Shown: positions 12,240 through 22,663 of the stretch, one piece after another | Layout: each line of letters starts with the position of its first letter | Numbering within the stretch: the stretch's first letter is position 1 | Assembly (NCBI RefSeq): GCF_020921035.1 | Contig: NC_063151.1 | Span: 6,386,001-6,450,000, forward strand | Reading direction: 5' to 3' | Source of the DNA: Rhodamnia argentea | Taxonomy: Eukaryota; Streptophyta; Magnoliopsida; Myrtales; Myrtaceae | Length of the DNA stretch: 64,000 nt | The notes under the pieces: model-generated | Told to the model about the DNA's origin: nothing | What the model saw: the letters and a program-made list of their open reading frames with translations, nothing else | The model's database searches: none | Translations under genes and position numbers: made by a program

Positions 12240-12965
12240 GAGCTTTCATGGAGGAAGAAAGAGATCCCTCAGGGTCAGACCACCTTCTATTTCCAGTAAA
12301 TCTCAAGGGTACGTTTTGAACTGTTCAATCTATCTGATTGAGGGAATTCTTGGTGGTTAAACTCTACTGCAGCAATGATTTTGCAGGGGCATTCACCGAC
12401 CGGTCGAGCATTTTCGGGGCCGATGTCTAAGTGGGGTGTTCTCGAAACGCAGCAATACGAAAAGATAGTATAGTTCAAAGATGGGGGCACGAAGATAAGA
12501 GTGGAAGATGCTCAAATGCCTGGGATTATCTATGCTTTCTTGGCAGAAAACGGAGGTTTTCCTTAGAAAGAAAGGGATCGAGACATAGTCATCTGTATAC
12601 ACAACATCTGTCTCAGATTCCATTGGTTGTCCACTCGGACATCTTTTCATGTCGTAGAAGAGCAAAAGTAATAGTATCGAAGCCACGGATGGATGGATGG
12701 AACAGAACTCAACTAGAAATTTATGCTTTATGTAGGTAAACACCAGCAGTATGGCATCTGGAACCCATGGAATCTGTGGTGTTTGATTTAGGCTTCAGTT
12801 CAAAAGGACAAAGACGTTGAGAAAAAACACTTTTCACCTTTCGAATGGCTCGTGCATACGAAGACAATGATATTTCATGGCACTGTGAACTATCCAAGGG
12901 TCGGCGAACTTTCGAGGTCATTGACATGCAGAATAACTTGTTCTGTGACTGATGTACCCAGTACA
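12240..12965 (+). pseudogene. Unrecognised decayed gene fragment, unit A copy
   Basis: A coding-like stretch begins with ATG near 12249 (MEEERDPSGSDHLLFPVNLK) and is followed by a donor-like GGTACG at about 12308 and an acceptor-like TTTTGCAG near 12386. After that a readable frame (AFTDRSSIFG, then SKWGVLETQQYEK) continues but is broken by stops and frame changes. The paralogue at about 20300-20990 preserves some of the same frame better (for example FKDWGTKIRVEDAQ), suggesting remnants of an old exon structure. I do not recognise the family. Confidence 0.35.
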
Positions 12966-13108
12966 AGTCCTCCGTAAAGCATCTTTCTTTTCAGGCGGCA
13001 GCACTGAAAAAGATTTTTGTGGGACCTGTGACTGATGTGCGCAGTACAAGTCCTACGTAAAGCATCTTTCTTTTCATGCGGCAGCACTCAAAAAGATTTT
13101 TGTGGGAC
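12943..13108. repeat. 83-bp local tandem duplication (unit A only)
   Basis: The segment beginning CTGTGACTGATGT at about 12943 is repeated at about 13026 with an 83-bp offset, both copies ending in AAAAAGATTTTTGTGGGAC. Unit B has one copy (about 21000-21060). The following stretch to about 13320 is also absent from B and contains no gene. Confidence 0.8.
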
Positions 13109-13762
13109 TCAGACCAGGACTAACTGGTCTAAAAGACTAAGCTTATAGATTTTTATGAAAATATTTTATTGAGGAGGTAAATAGAAGTCTGGAAAAATTT
13201 GAACTTAGGACCTCCTATTCTTATAGCATGAAAGATTTTTGTGGGACCACGACCAACTGCTTTAAAAGTTTAAAATGTTAAAAAAATGCGTGATTTAATA
13301 TTTAATTACTCTAACAAGTACCACCCATTCACACAATGGGTTTAGCCTGTTAGGATGATCTTGTTCTACGAAGCTACGTAATACAATATCGATCCAAGTC
13401 GACCCATATTCACGATGGTTCTACAGTGTGTGGACAGGGAATGAGTCTTCTTCTTCCATGGAAAAATCCAGACCATGACAAAATCAAGCTGGCTGTTTGC
13501 TGCTTTTGACAGAGTGTAGCCAAAAAAAAAAAAAAAAACGATATCCTTAAAAATAAGAGAAGAGCAACAGTCCATGTCTGATCTCTCATCCCCTAAAGAA
13601 TTCTGAAGTGGACATGAGAGGAGGAAATGAGGCCAAGCCCTCCATTATTAAGATTCCTTTGGATGGATCTGCAATGGCGTGTGCTGCTCTCATGCCTAGT
13701 TTGGGTCCCACACCGGCCATTCCCGTGGCCCCGCATCGACATGAACCTCCACCGGGGCCCCT

Positions 13763-13782
13763 TGACGTCTCATCTATAAATA
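13763..13782 (+). promoter_or_regulatory. Core promoter of MT3 copy 1: TGACGT and TATA box
   Basis: TATAAATA at 13775-13782 lies 102 bp upstream of the ATG at 13884, a plausible TATA position with a leader of roughly 70-80 nt. A TGACGT element (bZIP/as-1 half-site type) lies at 13763-13768. The equivalent position in copy 2 reads TGATCT, so this site is intact only in copy 1. Confidence 0.6.
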
Positions 13783-13883
13783 CCGAGGCATAGCAGAGGT
13801 TGGAGATATAGCAAGTCACATAGCAAAACAGAAACCTTCACATACAAGTCTCCAGGCTCATCTCGTGTTCAAACTCGATCACC

Positions 13884-14923
13884 ATGTCGGACAAGTGCGG
13901 CAACTGCGACTGCGCTGACAAGAGCCAGTGCACGTAAGTGTTCACTATACTCTCAAAAAACTGAAATCAGTAGGCCTACTCATCATATAGCGAACGTGGT
14001 GCACTCGGCTTTGACAATCCATGAAACAAATGAAACGTGTTTTTGTCTGAGGCTGTGATGCACATGGTTCTGCTTCCAAATATCTGTACTTTGTGTTTCA
14101 GCAGTATAGAATTGGTTATTAAGGTGGAAATAGGAGGCATGTTAATGGTATTTACATATCTTTTGTGTTTCCACTTGCAATAAAAACATTGTGCTTCTTG
14201 ATTACAGGAAGAAGGGAAGTAGCTATGCTGCTGATTTCGTGGAGACTGAGAAGAGGTAACTGTTCCGTTTTGCGGAGTAAAAAGTTTATAAGGGGTTATT
14301 AGAAATGCAATCTCCAATACCTGGACTAAGTTGCACAAGTCCTCGTTGAAATTCCTAGCCAGTAAGAACTTGCTCTTATGGAGGACACGAGGAGTCATCC
14401 AATACGGAAACGGATTGAATTCATGATTTCTAACCCCCAAATTGACAAATCAATCTTATCGAGGAGTAGGTAAGATGTATCTGGCACTTTTGTGGATGGA
14501 GACCCATAATTATGAGAACGAACCCTTGTAAAACACAGTAACAATAAAGGAGCAATATGAATGACACCGGAACTCAATCCGAGCAAGACAATGATTCATG
14601 TGAAACATCTGCTTCTACTCAGATCTGACAAAGAAAACCTGAGATTTCAGACTTGATGCCAAAGAAAGGATTCAAACTTTTTTCAATTTCCTCCCGAAAG
14701 CCAATTTGTTACATGGTATAAGTGCCCTGCAAATGATGACTTTCCTCTTCACCCCATGAAGTATCGAGATAGGTCTTCAGTTGTGTTCAGTTTTTGATGG
14801 TTTCCTTACTGATGCAGCTATGTAGAGACTGTTTTCGTGGATGCTCCAGCAGCTGAGCATGAAGGCCAGTGCAAGTGCAGCACCAGCTGCGCCTGCATTA
14901 ATTGCATCTGTGGAAGTTACTAA
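13884..14923 (+). CDS. MT3: Type 3 metallothionein-like protein, copy 1 (3 exons, 67 aa)
   Basis: Exons 13884-13933, 14208-14255 and 14818-14923 have GT-AG junctions. The 67-residue product opens MSDKCGNCDCADKSQC with the four-cysteine N-terminal cluster typical of plant type 3 metallothioneins. A cysteine-free spacer follows (SSYAADFVETEKSYVETVF), then a six-cysteine C-terminal cluster CKCSTSCACINCIC. These cytosolic proteins bind Cu(I) and Zn(II) through thiolates and buffer metal and redox state; plant type 3 genes are often highly expressed in fruit and leaves. The tail CGSY is unusual. Compared with copy 2, a 42-bp segment containing the original stop is missing after 14906, so former 3' UTR is now translated. 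All ten cysteines remain. Confidence 0.93.
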
Positions 14924-16743
14924 TAGGTAATAATGTTGCTGGGGTGTGATTTCAATATTGTCTTGTACTGTCCTTTGGCTGCTTCAGTGGCATCAGCATC
15001 ATGGTGCAGATGCTTCACTTATAATGTCGTGTATCCCATCTTTATGGCTCAATGAACTAATATTTAGTATAAGCTCGAGTTCTGCCATTAATTGATTATT
15101 CAGTATGATGACCTCTCGATTTGTTAATGCAATATTTATGCCTGCATGATGAGTGAGCATCTACGGTGATGTGAAGGGTGCTAAAATTCAAAACCTTAAA
15201 GGAATTTCACAGAAAGAAGATAAAATCATCTAGATCATACTGTCAAATATTATTATCAAAGCATGAGATGCCAGTGATCGATGAGCAAGAATCAGGAGCA
15301 ATAGATGATAGTTTTGAAAATTTTGGATGCTTCATCTTAAGCTTTTCACGGCCGCATAAAGACAGTTGAATAATCTGCAAAACAACTAAATATTTTGTGG
15401 CTACACAAGCTAGAATTCAATTAAGAGAAGGACAAAGAGAGGAAAAAGAAACAAAAGAAAGAAAAGGAAAGAGATATTTGTTAGCATATCCTCATTACAG
15501 GTTAAACAGGTCAGACATGTCAATAAGAAAGACAGAGAGGACACATTGTTATTATTAGCCAATCAAAATCTCGTCGATTGCGATGGAAGGTGAAACAGGT
15601 ATTAATGTCCCGTTTAATGATGCCTCATCTCGCATTACAAGTAAATCCACCCACAAAATTCGTGGGAACATGTGAAGCCAGCCATGATAACTGAATCCGC
15701 AACAAGAAAAAAGGATAATAATCAAAAGCAAAGCAATAGTTCTCATGGAAAAAGCAGAACGCAAATTGATACATGAAAGAAAATAGTCTGGATCTGAAGT
15801 TCGTGATCAGGCAATCAACTGTATCATTCCATTAGGAAACTCATACTGACAAAATGATATCCTATCAAACTAACAAATGCTCAAACCTGCATATAAAATG
15901 CATTTGCACTCCATCAATATATTTTAAATAATATCAGCTCATTCCATTCGGCTTCAGCTTAGCTGCTTTAAGACATGAAAGCCCTCCATTTGAAAGCATT
16001 TGAGATGAGACTCAAATACTTTCTGCGTCTTCTTCACCGTGCTGCAAATTACATTTGTCTCGTAGCTTTTTAAGTGCCGGGACAAGATCAGAATATCTCT
16101 TTCTTCACTAGATGCTCGTGGCTGCTGAAACTTGGTCATGTTTTGACCCCGCAAGGCTGAGGCGGACGAAATACTCCATAAGGGAACTGCATCCATCATT
16201 GAACTTGAGAAACCGAAAAGCAATGATGGAAACCATACGTAGATTTCAATGTGAATAACGAAAAGAAAGTAAAATATGTGCTGGCTATACTAGCTACTAG
16301 TTTACAATTCCACACAAAGAGCAGGATATATCAGAAATTGAAACCACTGACTTAAGAAAGGGGTACGCTTGTCCTCAAGAGATTAGGATTATTTAAGCGA
16401 ACTTTCCTAATACGATATGTTTTGCCCCATAAAAGAGATTATAGTACTCGGGAAAAAATTTGTTGCTGAGCAACTGTTAGCATCAGAATTAACATCTTCT
16501 ACCCCTAGAAACCATTCAAAACTTACTGCTAATAGAACAGCTGATGAAAGATTGCATAATCGAGGTAAATGGAACTTAATGATCATCCAAGGTGAATTCA
16601 GGCTTAGGACTTCTTGTAGTAGTCAGGATATAGCAAAAAGAAAGTGGATGACTGCATCCTCGGATGGATATATTAAATGGATCAGTCTTTTTTTCCTTCT
16701 TAGCCTTCTTCCCTCTTTACTAAGTACGAGGATGCTAGATGAT
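14924..16743. other. MT3 copy 1 3' flank and non-coding spacer
   Basis: The first 200 bp is the probable 3' UTR of the metallothionein gene, with TAATAAT and AATATT motifs. The remainder matches 22730-24539 of unit B. Short minus-strand frames at 16223-15954 and 15764-15555 are kept nearly intact in both copies but I cannot assign them to a family. The plus-strand frame at 16417-16794 runs across the deletion junction and changes after it. Confidence 0.5.
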
Positions 16744-16986
16744 TCAGATTGTACTCTGGAACACTCTGTCCTTAACAAATCCCACCATGATTAGCAGGAA
16801 GCCGACAGCCACAAGCAGCAAACCCGAAAAGGAATAGGAGGTTCTGATTAAGAGTTGATCATGGGGCGTAGATCCTTGAAGCTTCTTTGCTGAAACCTCA
16901 GAGGAGTAGAACATCATAAGGCCTCCACAAGCTATGGCTACCAGAGAATGGAGTGTACAGATCAAGAAAAACCCAGAAGAACCCAT
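16744..16986 (-). pseudogene. Truncated DUF7865-type membrane-protein gene (unit A)
   Basis: The reading frame begins MGSSGFFLICTLHSLVAIAC and keeps the first two predicted membrane helices, up to the motif GFVKDRVFQS. It then stops after two foreign codons, for 80 residues in all. The intact paralogue at 26135-25725 continues to 136 residues. The break coincides with the 1363-bp deletion: downstream sequence switches to what lies at 24539 in unit B. Promoter and 5' leader sequence upstream remain, so a short two-helix protein could still be made, but loss of function is likelier. Confidence 0.85.
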
Positions 16987-18162
16987 CACTGGATAAGCAC
17001 TCCCAAGTCACGATTCACGAACAACCCCGTATCTCCTCAGACACCAACACAAACTAATGAAAGTGGCAGGAGAAACCAACAAACCACATAAACCCTATTC
17101 ATCCAAAACAAGAAAGGCCATAAAGATCCCAACTTTCAGTCCAGAATTTAAGCACCAGCCGTTCACTGCCTCAATTCTCCACACGGCCAATGTTCCTGTA
17201 ACAAGAATAAGAAGCTCAAACAAAAAACAAACATCATATGAACATCGAGCTTGCGAGCATCGGTCAACAACCTACAATGACATACAGGTGAACAAAATCC
17301 CATAAATTTCATGAAAACAGATGGACGACTCCACATACAAGAGCTGACACAACGACCTTAGATACGGACCATGATCATCACCTCAAAACCGAATCTTTAA
17401 GAGGAGAGAGCAACGAATGATCAAACTTTCTTTTGAAATTCAGACTCCAAGTGGCAAGTCGTTCTAAACTCATGATGATTATGAGAGAGAGAGAGAGAGA
17501 GAGAGATTACCCAGATGATTATATCCTAATGCATTGCCTTCCTAACCGGACCCTGAATTCTCTTTTCTAGAGGATGAGCAACAAAAGCTTAAGCATTAAG
17601 AAAAATACAAATTCCTTCTCGATGACAAGGAGATTGCTTTTTCCTTCTTGATGCCTCCCCCGCGCAAAAAAGGAAAATGCCTTTCTTTACCCGGTCACTT
17701 CTTTGCTTGTCCTGCTAAGGAAGTTCAGAAGAACTTCTTTGCTTGTCCTGCTAAGGAAGTTCAGAAGGAAAATGCCTTTCTTTACCCGGTCACTTCTTTG
17801 CTTGTCCTGCTAAGGAAGTTCAGGGCTGCTGCATCATGTCATGCCAGACTAATAAAGTAAGAGCTAAGGATAAAAACCTTGGCTTAATAAAGAAAGCAAC
17901 GATGGCACAAGACAAGGGAAGCTGCTGAGAAATTAAAAAGAATTTGCCAATTTAGGATAGATTATCAACAACCGAATCGAAAAAAATTGAACTTTCATAT
18001 TTTATGAGAGACATGAAGTTTATGGGTGGGGTTCGGACCTTTTCGATCTGTTCAATAGATAAAACAGTATTCATCAATGGAGTATTGAAGCGTTGAGATC
18101 ATGTAGGCGACCAGTCATCGTCGGTATACTTTAACAATGATTTTGCAATGTGTGAATTTTTC
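16987..18162. other. 5' flank of the truncated gene; minisatellite and GA repeat
   Basis: The stretch is homologous to 26136-27232. It contains a GA run at about 17484-17505, longer in B (26633-26666). A tandem array at 17665-17822 repeats the motif TTCTTTGCTTGTCCTGCTAA three times, where unit B has one copy (95 bp extra in A). No gene is recognised. Confidence 0.6.
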
Positions 18163-18277
18163 TAATAGAGAAAAATTGTCCAAAAAATGTCAAAGTTATT
18201 TCACTTTTGTCAATTCAACTATAAATTTTTTAATCGTGTTAATTAAGTCCTAAATCTTTTCACGTTTTACCAATTAC
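18163..18277. mobile_element. Truncated left end of a long-TIR transposon at the duplication joint
   Basis: The sequence GAAAAATTGTCCAAAAAATG and the following 95 bp match the left end of the complete element at 27233-27992. Here similarity stops abruptly and the start of unit B follows. The junction of the two tandem units therefore lies inside this element. Confidence 0.8.
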
Positions 18278-20290
18278 GCTCAGCTGCGTGTGAATGCAGT
18301 GGAGCGCGCCTCAGACTTGGCAACCAAGATTGTGATAATCCTATGATATATAAATATATGCCGATTTTCCACTTGTTTTTTCTCTGTGGAAAATAAAAAG
18401 GCGATGTGTATCTCGCTTTGCCGACCGTCGGATGCGCTCGGCATCCTCTCTCACGCAAATCGCATCGACGGACGTAATTGCAACTGAAGGTGGGCCCCGG
18501 CGCCGGCTGATCGAATGTTGAAAAAAAGAAAAGAGAAAGTTGACCGATCCCACTCGAAAGAAAGGACTGTGATGGGACCCGCCGAGGTTTTCGCAGAATA
18601 CTATGAATCGGATAAAACTTTTCGCTTCTGGGAAAAAAAACAAATCTTTTTTTTCCCGAAGTATCCCTCGGTTTTTTCTCCGGAAAAGGGATTTGATCCC
18701 TATTTTCAAAAATCCGAAACGAAGCTGGGGAGGAAACACTCACATAATTTCCCTTCAAATCTCCCTCGTCGGCCAAATCCACATCGAGCCAAACATTCTT
18801 ACAAGGAAATATTGACGTGATTTCTAATGAATCGATGCCAATTTTGATTCGATCGTTTTATTTTTCTGATCCGACGATCAGTTATTGATCCAATTTTTTT
18901 AAAAGAAGATCAAAAGGTTTCGCGATTCTAAATAGATGTTATCCCTCATTCGAATCACGATTTCTTTAGCAGAGAATCTTGAATAGGCCTCGGAGCATCA
19001 ATCTATCTTCAGTTTAGGAAGGGGAAGAAGAATTTCTTTGAATATGAAGGGGAATGCGGTGATTGTGATTTGGGGTTTTGGATTGTTTTGATAGAGCCCT
19101 CGTCGTTTTTTTGTATTGGCACGTGGGAATGGTTCTTGCAAATCTTTCGGTTTTGGGTCAATGCAAAATTTGGAGGGGTGGCATTGGAGTGACTCAAGCC
19201 CATTTGTCCAGCTTAAAGACAAACCTTAGGCCCAAAAAAGTGATTGGACGACATGAAGTTTTGGCCCATTAAGAGTTAAAGTTGAGATGAATTGCTAGAA
19301 ATCTGGGATCCAAATTCATGGACATGATAGCCAACCCAAACCCAATTTTTAGCTTGCTCCTACAGTTGAAATTTAAAAAAAAAAAAAATCAGTATTATGT
19401 GGGTGTAGCAGCCAATGCTTCAAGATGACCACGAGATCAGTAAGTATATTGATCTTGTGCATCTGCATACACTCTTATAAATATGTTCGTTTAAGGTATG
19501 TGATTGAACAATTGGTGTGATTGAATAGTTTGTGTTATATATTGATCTTGTGCATTCGCATACGCTCTTATAAATATGTTCTTTTAAGGGATATGATTGA
19601 ATTGTTTGCACTATTATGAGGACCTCCAATGCCTCCATCCCTTGTATCAAGTACTCTCTTTACATTTCAAACCCGGCACTTTGAACCTCCCCCAACCTAA
19701 AAAGACCTATTTACCATCATGCAGGCTCGAAACCTGCATTAATAAAGTGAAATATAACGATAAGGATGAGGTACGTTGAAATGAAGGACGACAACCCGTT
19801 ATTTTATGAATGATCTTTAGATGCGATTTGAGAAATCCAATACCAAAAGTGAAGATGGTAATTGTAAATTTCTAAAAGGGAAGAGGATATTCAATACGGA
19901 GAGAGGTTGTATTTGTAAGTTTCCCTTCGTAAAATATCTTTGTATTCAAATACAAGTATATAATTGGAGTGTGAGCGACATGATGAAATTATGAGGAACG
20001 GTACTAGAAGGGAACCTCCCTCGATCTTTCTCTGTCGCACCGGCATGTTCATATTTCGCTCTCTGTGCGAGAGTGATGAAGACCAGAGAAAAGGAAGACA
20101 TTGTTCAAACCACTGGACTTGGGCGATCTTATCTGTACTTATTGATCCCACTAGTCCTAAATTGCCATGCTTAGTCTCCACTCTGTGGTCTCTATTGGCA
20201 AATGAATCACATCACAAGAAAAGAAAAGCTTTGCCTCCATTTCTTTTTAGAACCAATCGCCATCGAAAATAAAGCTTTCCCCCATTTCGG
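18278..20290. other. Unit B, left non-coding part
   Basis: The stretch is homologous to 9565-12230 without the 678-bp plastid-containing block; the corresponding junction is near 19640. It includes an approximately 85-bp imperfect tandem repeat at about 19440-19590. No intact gene is seen. Confidence 0.6.
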
Positions 20291-20299
20291 GCAGAGCTT

Positions 20300-20990
20300 T
20301 CATGGAGGAAGAAAGCGATCCCTCGGGGCCAGACCACCTTCTATTTCCACTAAATCTCAAGGGTAAGTTTTCAACTGTTCAATCTATCTGATTGAGGGAA
20401 TTCTTGGTGGTTAACCTCTACTGCAGCGATGATTTTGCAGGGGCGTTCACTGACCGGTCGAGTATTTTCGGGCCCATGTCTAAGTGGGGTATTCTCGAAA
20501 CGCAGCAATACGAAAAGATAGTATAGTTCAAAGATTGGGGCACGAAGATAAGAGTGGAAGATGCTCAAACGACTGGGATTATCTATGCTTTCTTGGCAGG
20601 CAGCAGAGTTTTTCCTTAGAAAGAAATGGATCGAAACAGTCATGGGTATACACAACATCTGTCTTTCTCAGATTCCATTAGTTGTCCACTCGGACATCTT
20701 TTCATGGCGTCGAAGAGCAAAAGTAATAGTATCAAAGCCACGAATGGATAGATGGAACAGAACTCAACTAGAAATTTATGCTTTACGTACGTAAAACACC
20801 AGCACTACGGCGTCTGGAATCCATGGAATCTGTGGCGTTTGATTTAGGCTTCAGTTCAAAAGGACAGACATTGAAAAAAAAAAAACACTTGTCACCGTTT
20901 GAATGGCTTATAGATACCAAGACAGTGATATTTCATTGCACTGTGGACTATCCAAGGGTCGACGAACTTTCGAGGTCATTGACATGCACA
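20300..20990 (+). pseudogene. Unrecognised decayed gene fragment, unit B copy
   Basis: This is the paralogue of the fragment at 12240-12965. Here the ATG-linked frame (MEEESDPSGPDHLLFPLNLK) and the later stretch SKWGILETQQYEK are still readable, separated by a GT..AG-like interval, but stops interrupt it. I do not recognise the family. Shared lesions with unit A would mean it was dead before the duplication. Confidence 0.35.
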
Positions 20991-21514
20991 ATAACTTGTT
21001 CTGTGACTGATGTGCCCATTACAGGTCCTACGTAAAGCTTCTTTCTTTTCATGCGGTAGCACCACCCATTCATACAATGAGTTTAACCTGTTAGGATGAT
21101 CTTGTTCCACGAAGCTACGTAATACAAGATCGATCCGAGTCTATCCATATTCACGACCGTTCTACAGTGTGTGGACAGGGAATGAGTCTTCTTCCTCCGT
21201 GGAAAAATCCAGACCAAGCCAAAATCAAGCTGGTTGTTTGCTGGTTTTGACATAGTGCATAGCCAAAAAAGAAAAAAACGATATCCTTAAAAATAAGAGA
21301 AGAGCAACAGTCCATGTCTGATCTCTCAACCCCAAACGAATTCTGAAGTGGACATGAGAGGAGGAAATGAGGCCAAGCCCTCCATTATTAAGATTCCTTT
21401 GGATGGATCTTCAATGGCGTGTGCTGCTCTCATGCCTAGTTTGGGTCCCACACCGGCCATTGCCGTGGCCCCGCATCGACATGAACCTCCACCGGAGCCT
21501 CTTGATCTCTCATC

Positions 21515-21522
21515 TATAAATA
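21515..21522 (+). promoter_or_regulatory. TATA box of MT3 copy 2
   Basis: TATAAATA lies 102 bp upstream of the ATG at 21624. The surrounding promoter is almost identical to copy 1 for several hundred bases, but the TGACGT element just upstream in copy 1 reads TGATCT here. Confidence 0.6.
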
Positions 21523-21623
21523 CCGAGGCATAGCAGAGCTTGGAGATATAGCAAGTCACAAAGCAAAACAGAAAACTTCACATACAAGTCTCCAGGCTCA
21601 TCTCGTGTTCAAACTCGATCACC

Positions 21624-22663
21624 ATGTCGGACAAGTGCGGCAACTGCGACTGCGCTGACAAGAGCCAGTGCACGTAAGTGTTCACTATACTCTCAAAAAA
21701 CTGAAATCAGTAGGCATACTCATCATATAGCGAACGTGGTGCACTCGGCTTTGACAATCCATGAAACAAATGAAACGTGTTTTTGTCTGAGGCTGTGATG
21801 CACATGGTTCTGCTTCCAAATATCTGTACTTTGTGTTTCAGCAGTATAGAATTGGTTATTAAGGTGGAAATAGGAGGCATGTTAATGGTATTTACATATC
21901 TTTTGTGTTTCCACTTGCAATAAAAACATTGTGCTTCTTGATTACAGGAAGAAGGGAAGCAGCTATGCTGCTGATTTCGTGGAGACTCAGAAGAGGTAAC
22001 TGTTCCGTTTTGTGGAGTAAAAGTTTATAAGGGGTTATTAGAAATGCAATCTCCAATACCTGGACTAAGTTGCACAAGTCCTCGTTGAAATTCCTAGCCA
22101 GTAAGAACTTGCTCTTGTGGAGGACACGAGGAGTCATCCAATACGGAAACGGATTGAATTCATGATTTCTAACCCCCAAATTGACAAATCAATCTTATCG
22201 AGGAGTAGGTAAGATGTATCTGGCACTTTTGTGGATGGAGACCCATAATTATGAGAACGAACCCTTGTAAAACACAGTAACAATAAAGGAGCAATATGAA
22301 TGACACCGGAACTCAATCCGAGCAAGACAATGATTCATGTGAAACATCTGCTTCTACTCAGATCTGACAAAGAAAACCGGAGATTTCAGACTTGATGCCA
22401 AAGAAAGGATTCAAACTTTTTTCAATTTTTTTCCTCCCAAAAGCCAATTTGTTACCTGGTATAAGTGCCCTGCAAATGATGACTTTCCTCTTCACCTCAT
22501 GAAGCATCGAGATAGGTCTTCAGTTGTGTTCAGTTTTTGATGGTTTCCTTACTGATGCAGCTATGTAGAGACTGTTTTCGTGGATGCTCCAGCAGCTGAG
22601 CATGAAGGCCAGTGCAAGTGCGGCACCAGCTGCGCGTGCATTAATTGCACCTGTGATCAGTGA
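21624..22663 (+). CDS. MT3: Type 3 metallothionein-like protein, copy 2 (3 exons, 66 aa)
   Basis: Exons are 21624-21673, 21948-21995 and 22561-22663. The protein matches copy 1 through the N-terminal cluster and spacer except ETQK for ETEK. The C-terminal cluster CKCGTSCACINCTCDQ is closer to the usual plant type 3 ending (CKCGTSCACxNCTCG). Its TGA lies in a 42-bp segment (22650-22691) absent from copy 1. Ten cysteines in the standard CxxCxC...C and CxC...CxC..CxC spacing support metal binding. Introns are nearly identical to copy 1, so the pair is young. Both copies have complete splice sites and TATA boxes, so both are probably expressed. Confidence 0.93.

Larger units (their letters stand above)
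9565..18277. repeat. Tandem segmental duplication, unit A
   Basis: This block is repeated in the same orientation and order at 18278-27341. Similarity opens at the shared sequence TGAATGCAGTGGAGCGCGCC (A near 9580, B near 18290) and runs through the metallothionein and DUF7865 loci to a transposon end just before 18277. Identity is high (mostly scattered single-base changes). Differences seen only in A: a 678-bp block with plastid-like DNA (10907-11584), an 83-bp local duplication plus extra sequence (about 12943-13320), a 95-bp expansion near 17670-17830, and absence of 1363 bp present in B (24540-25902). Confidence 0.93.

Noticed and set aside
13500-13540. Possible CRISPR-like or phage-like repeats anywhere in the window
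   Set aside because: The sequence is clearly plant nuclear; the repeats seen are microsatellites, minisatellites and transposon ends, not regularly spaced arrays.
16417-16794. 125-residue plus-strand frame in unit A
   Set aside because: Its last third runs across the deletion junction and is antisense to the truncated DUF7865 gene; the unit B counterpart stops at 84 residues.
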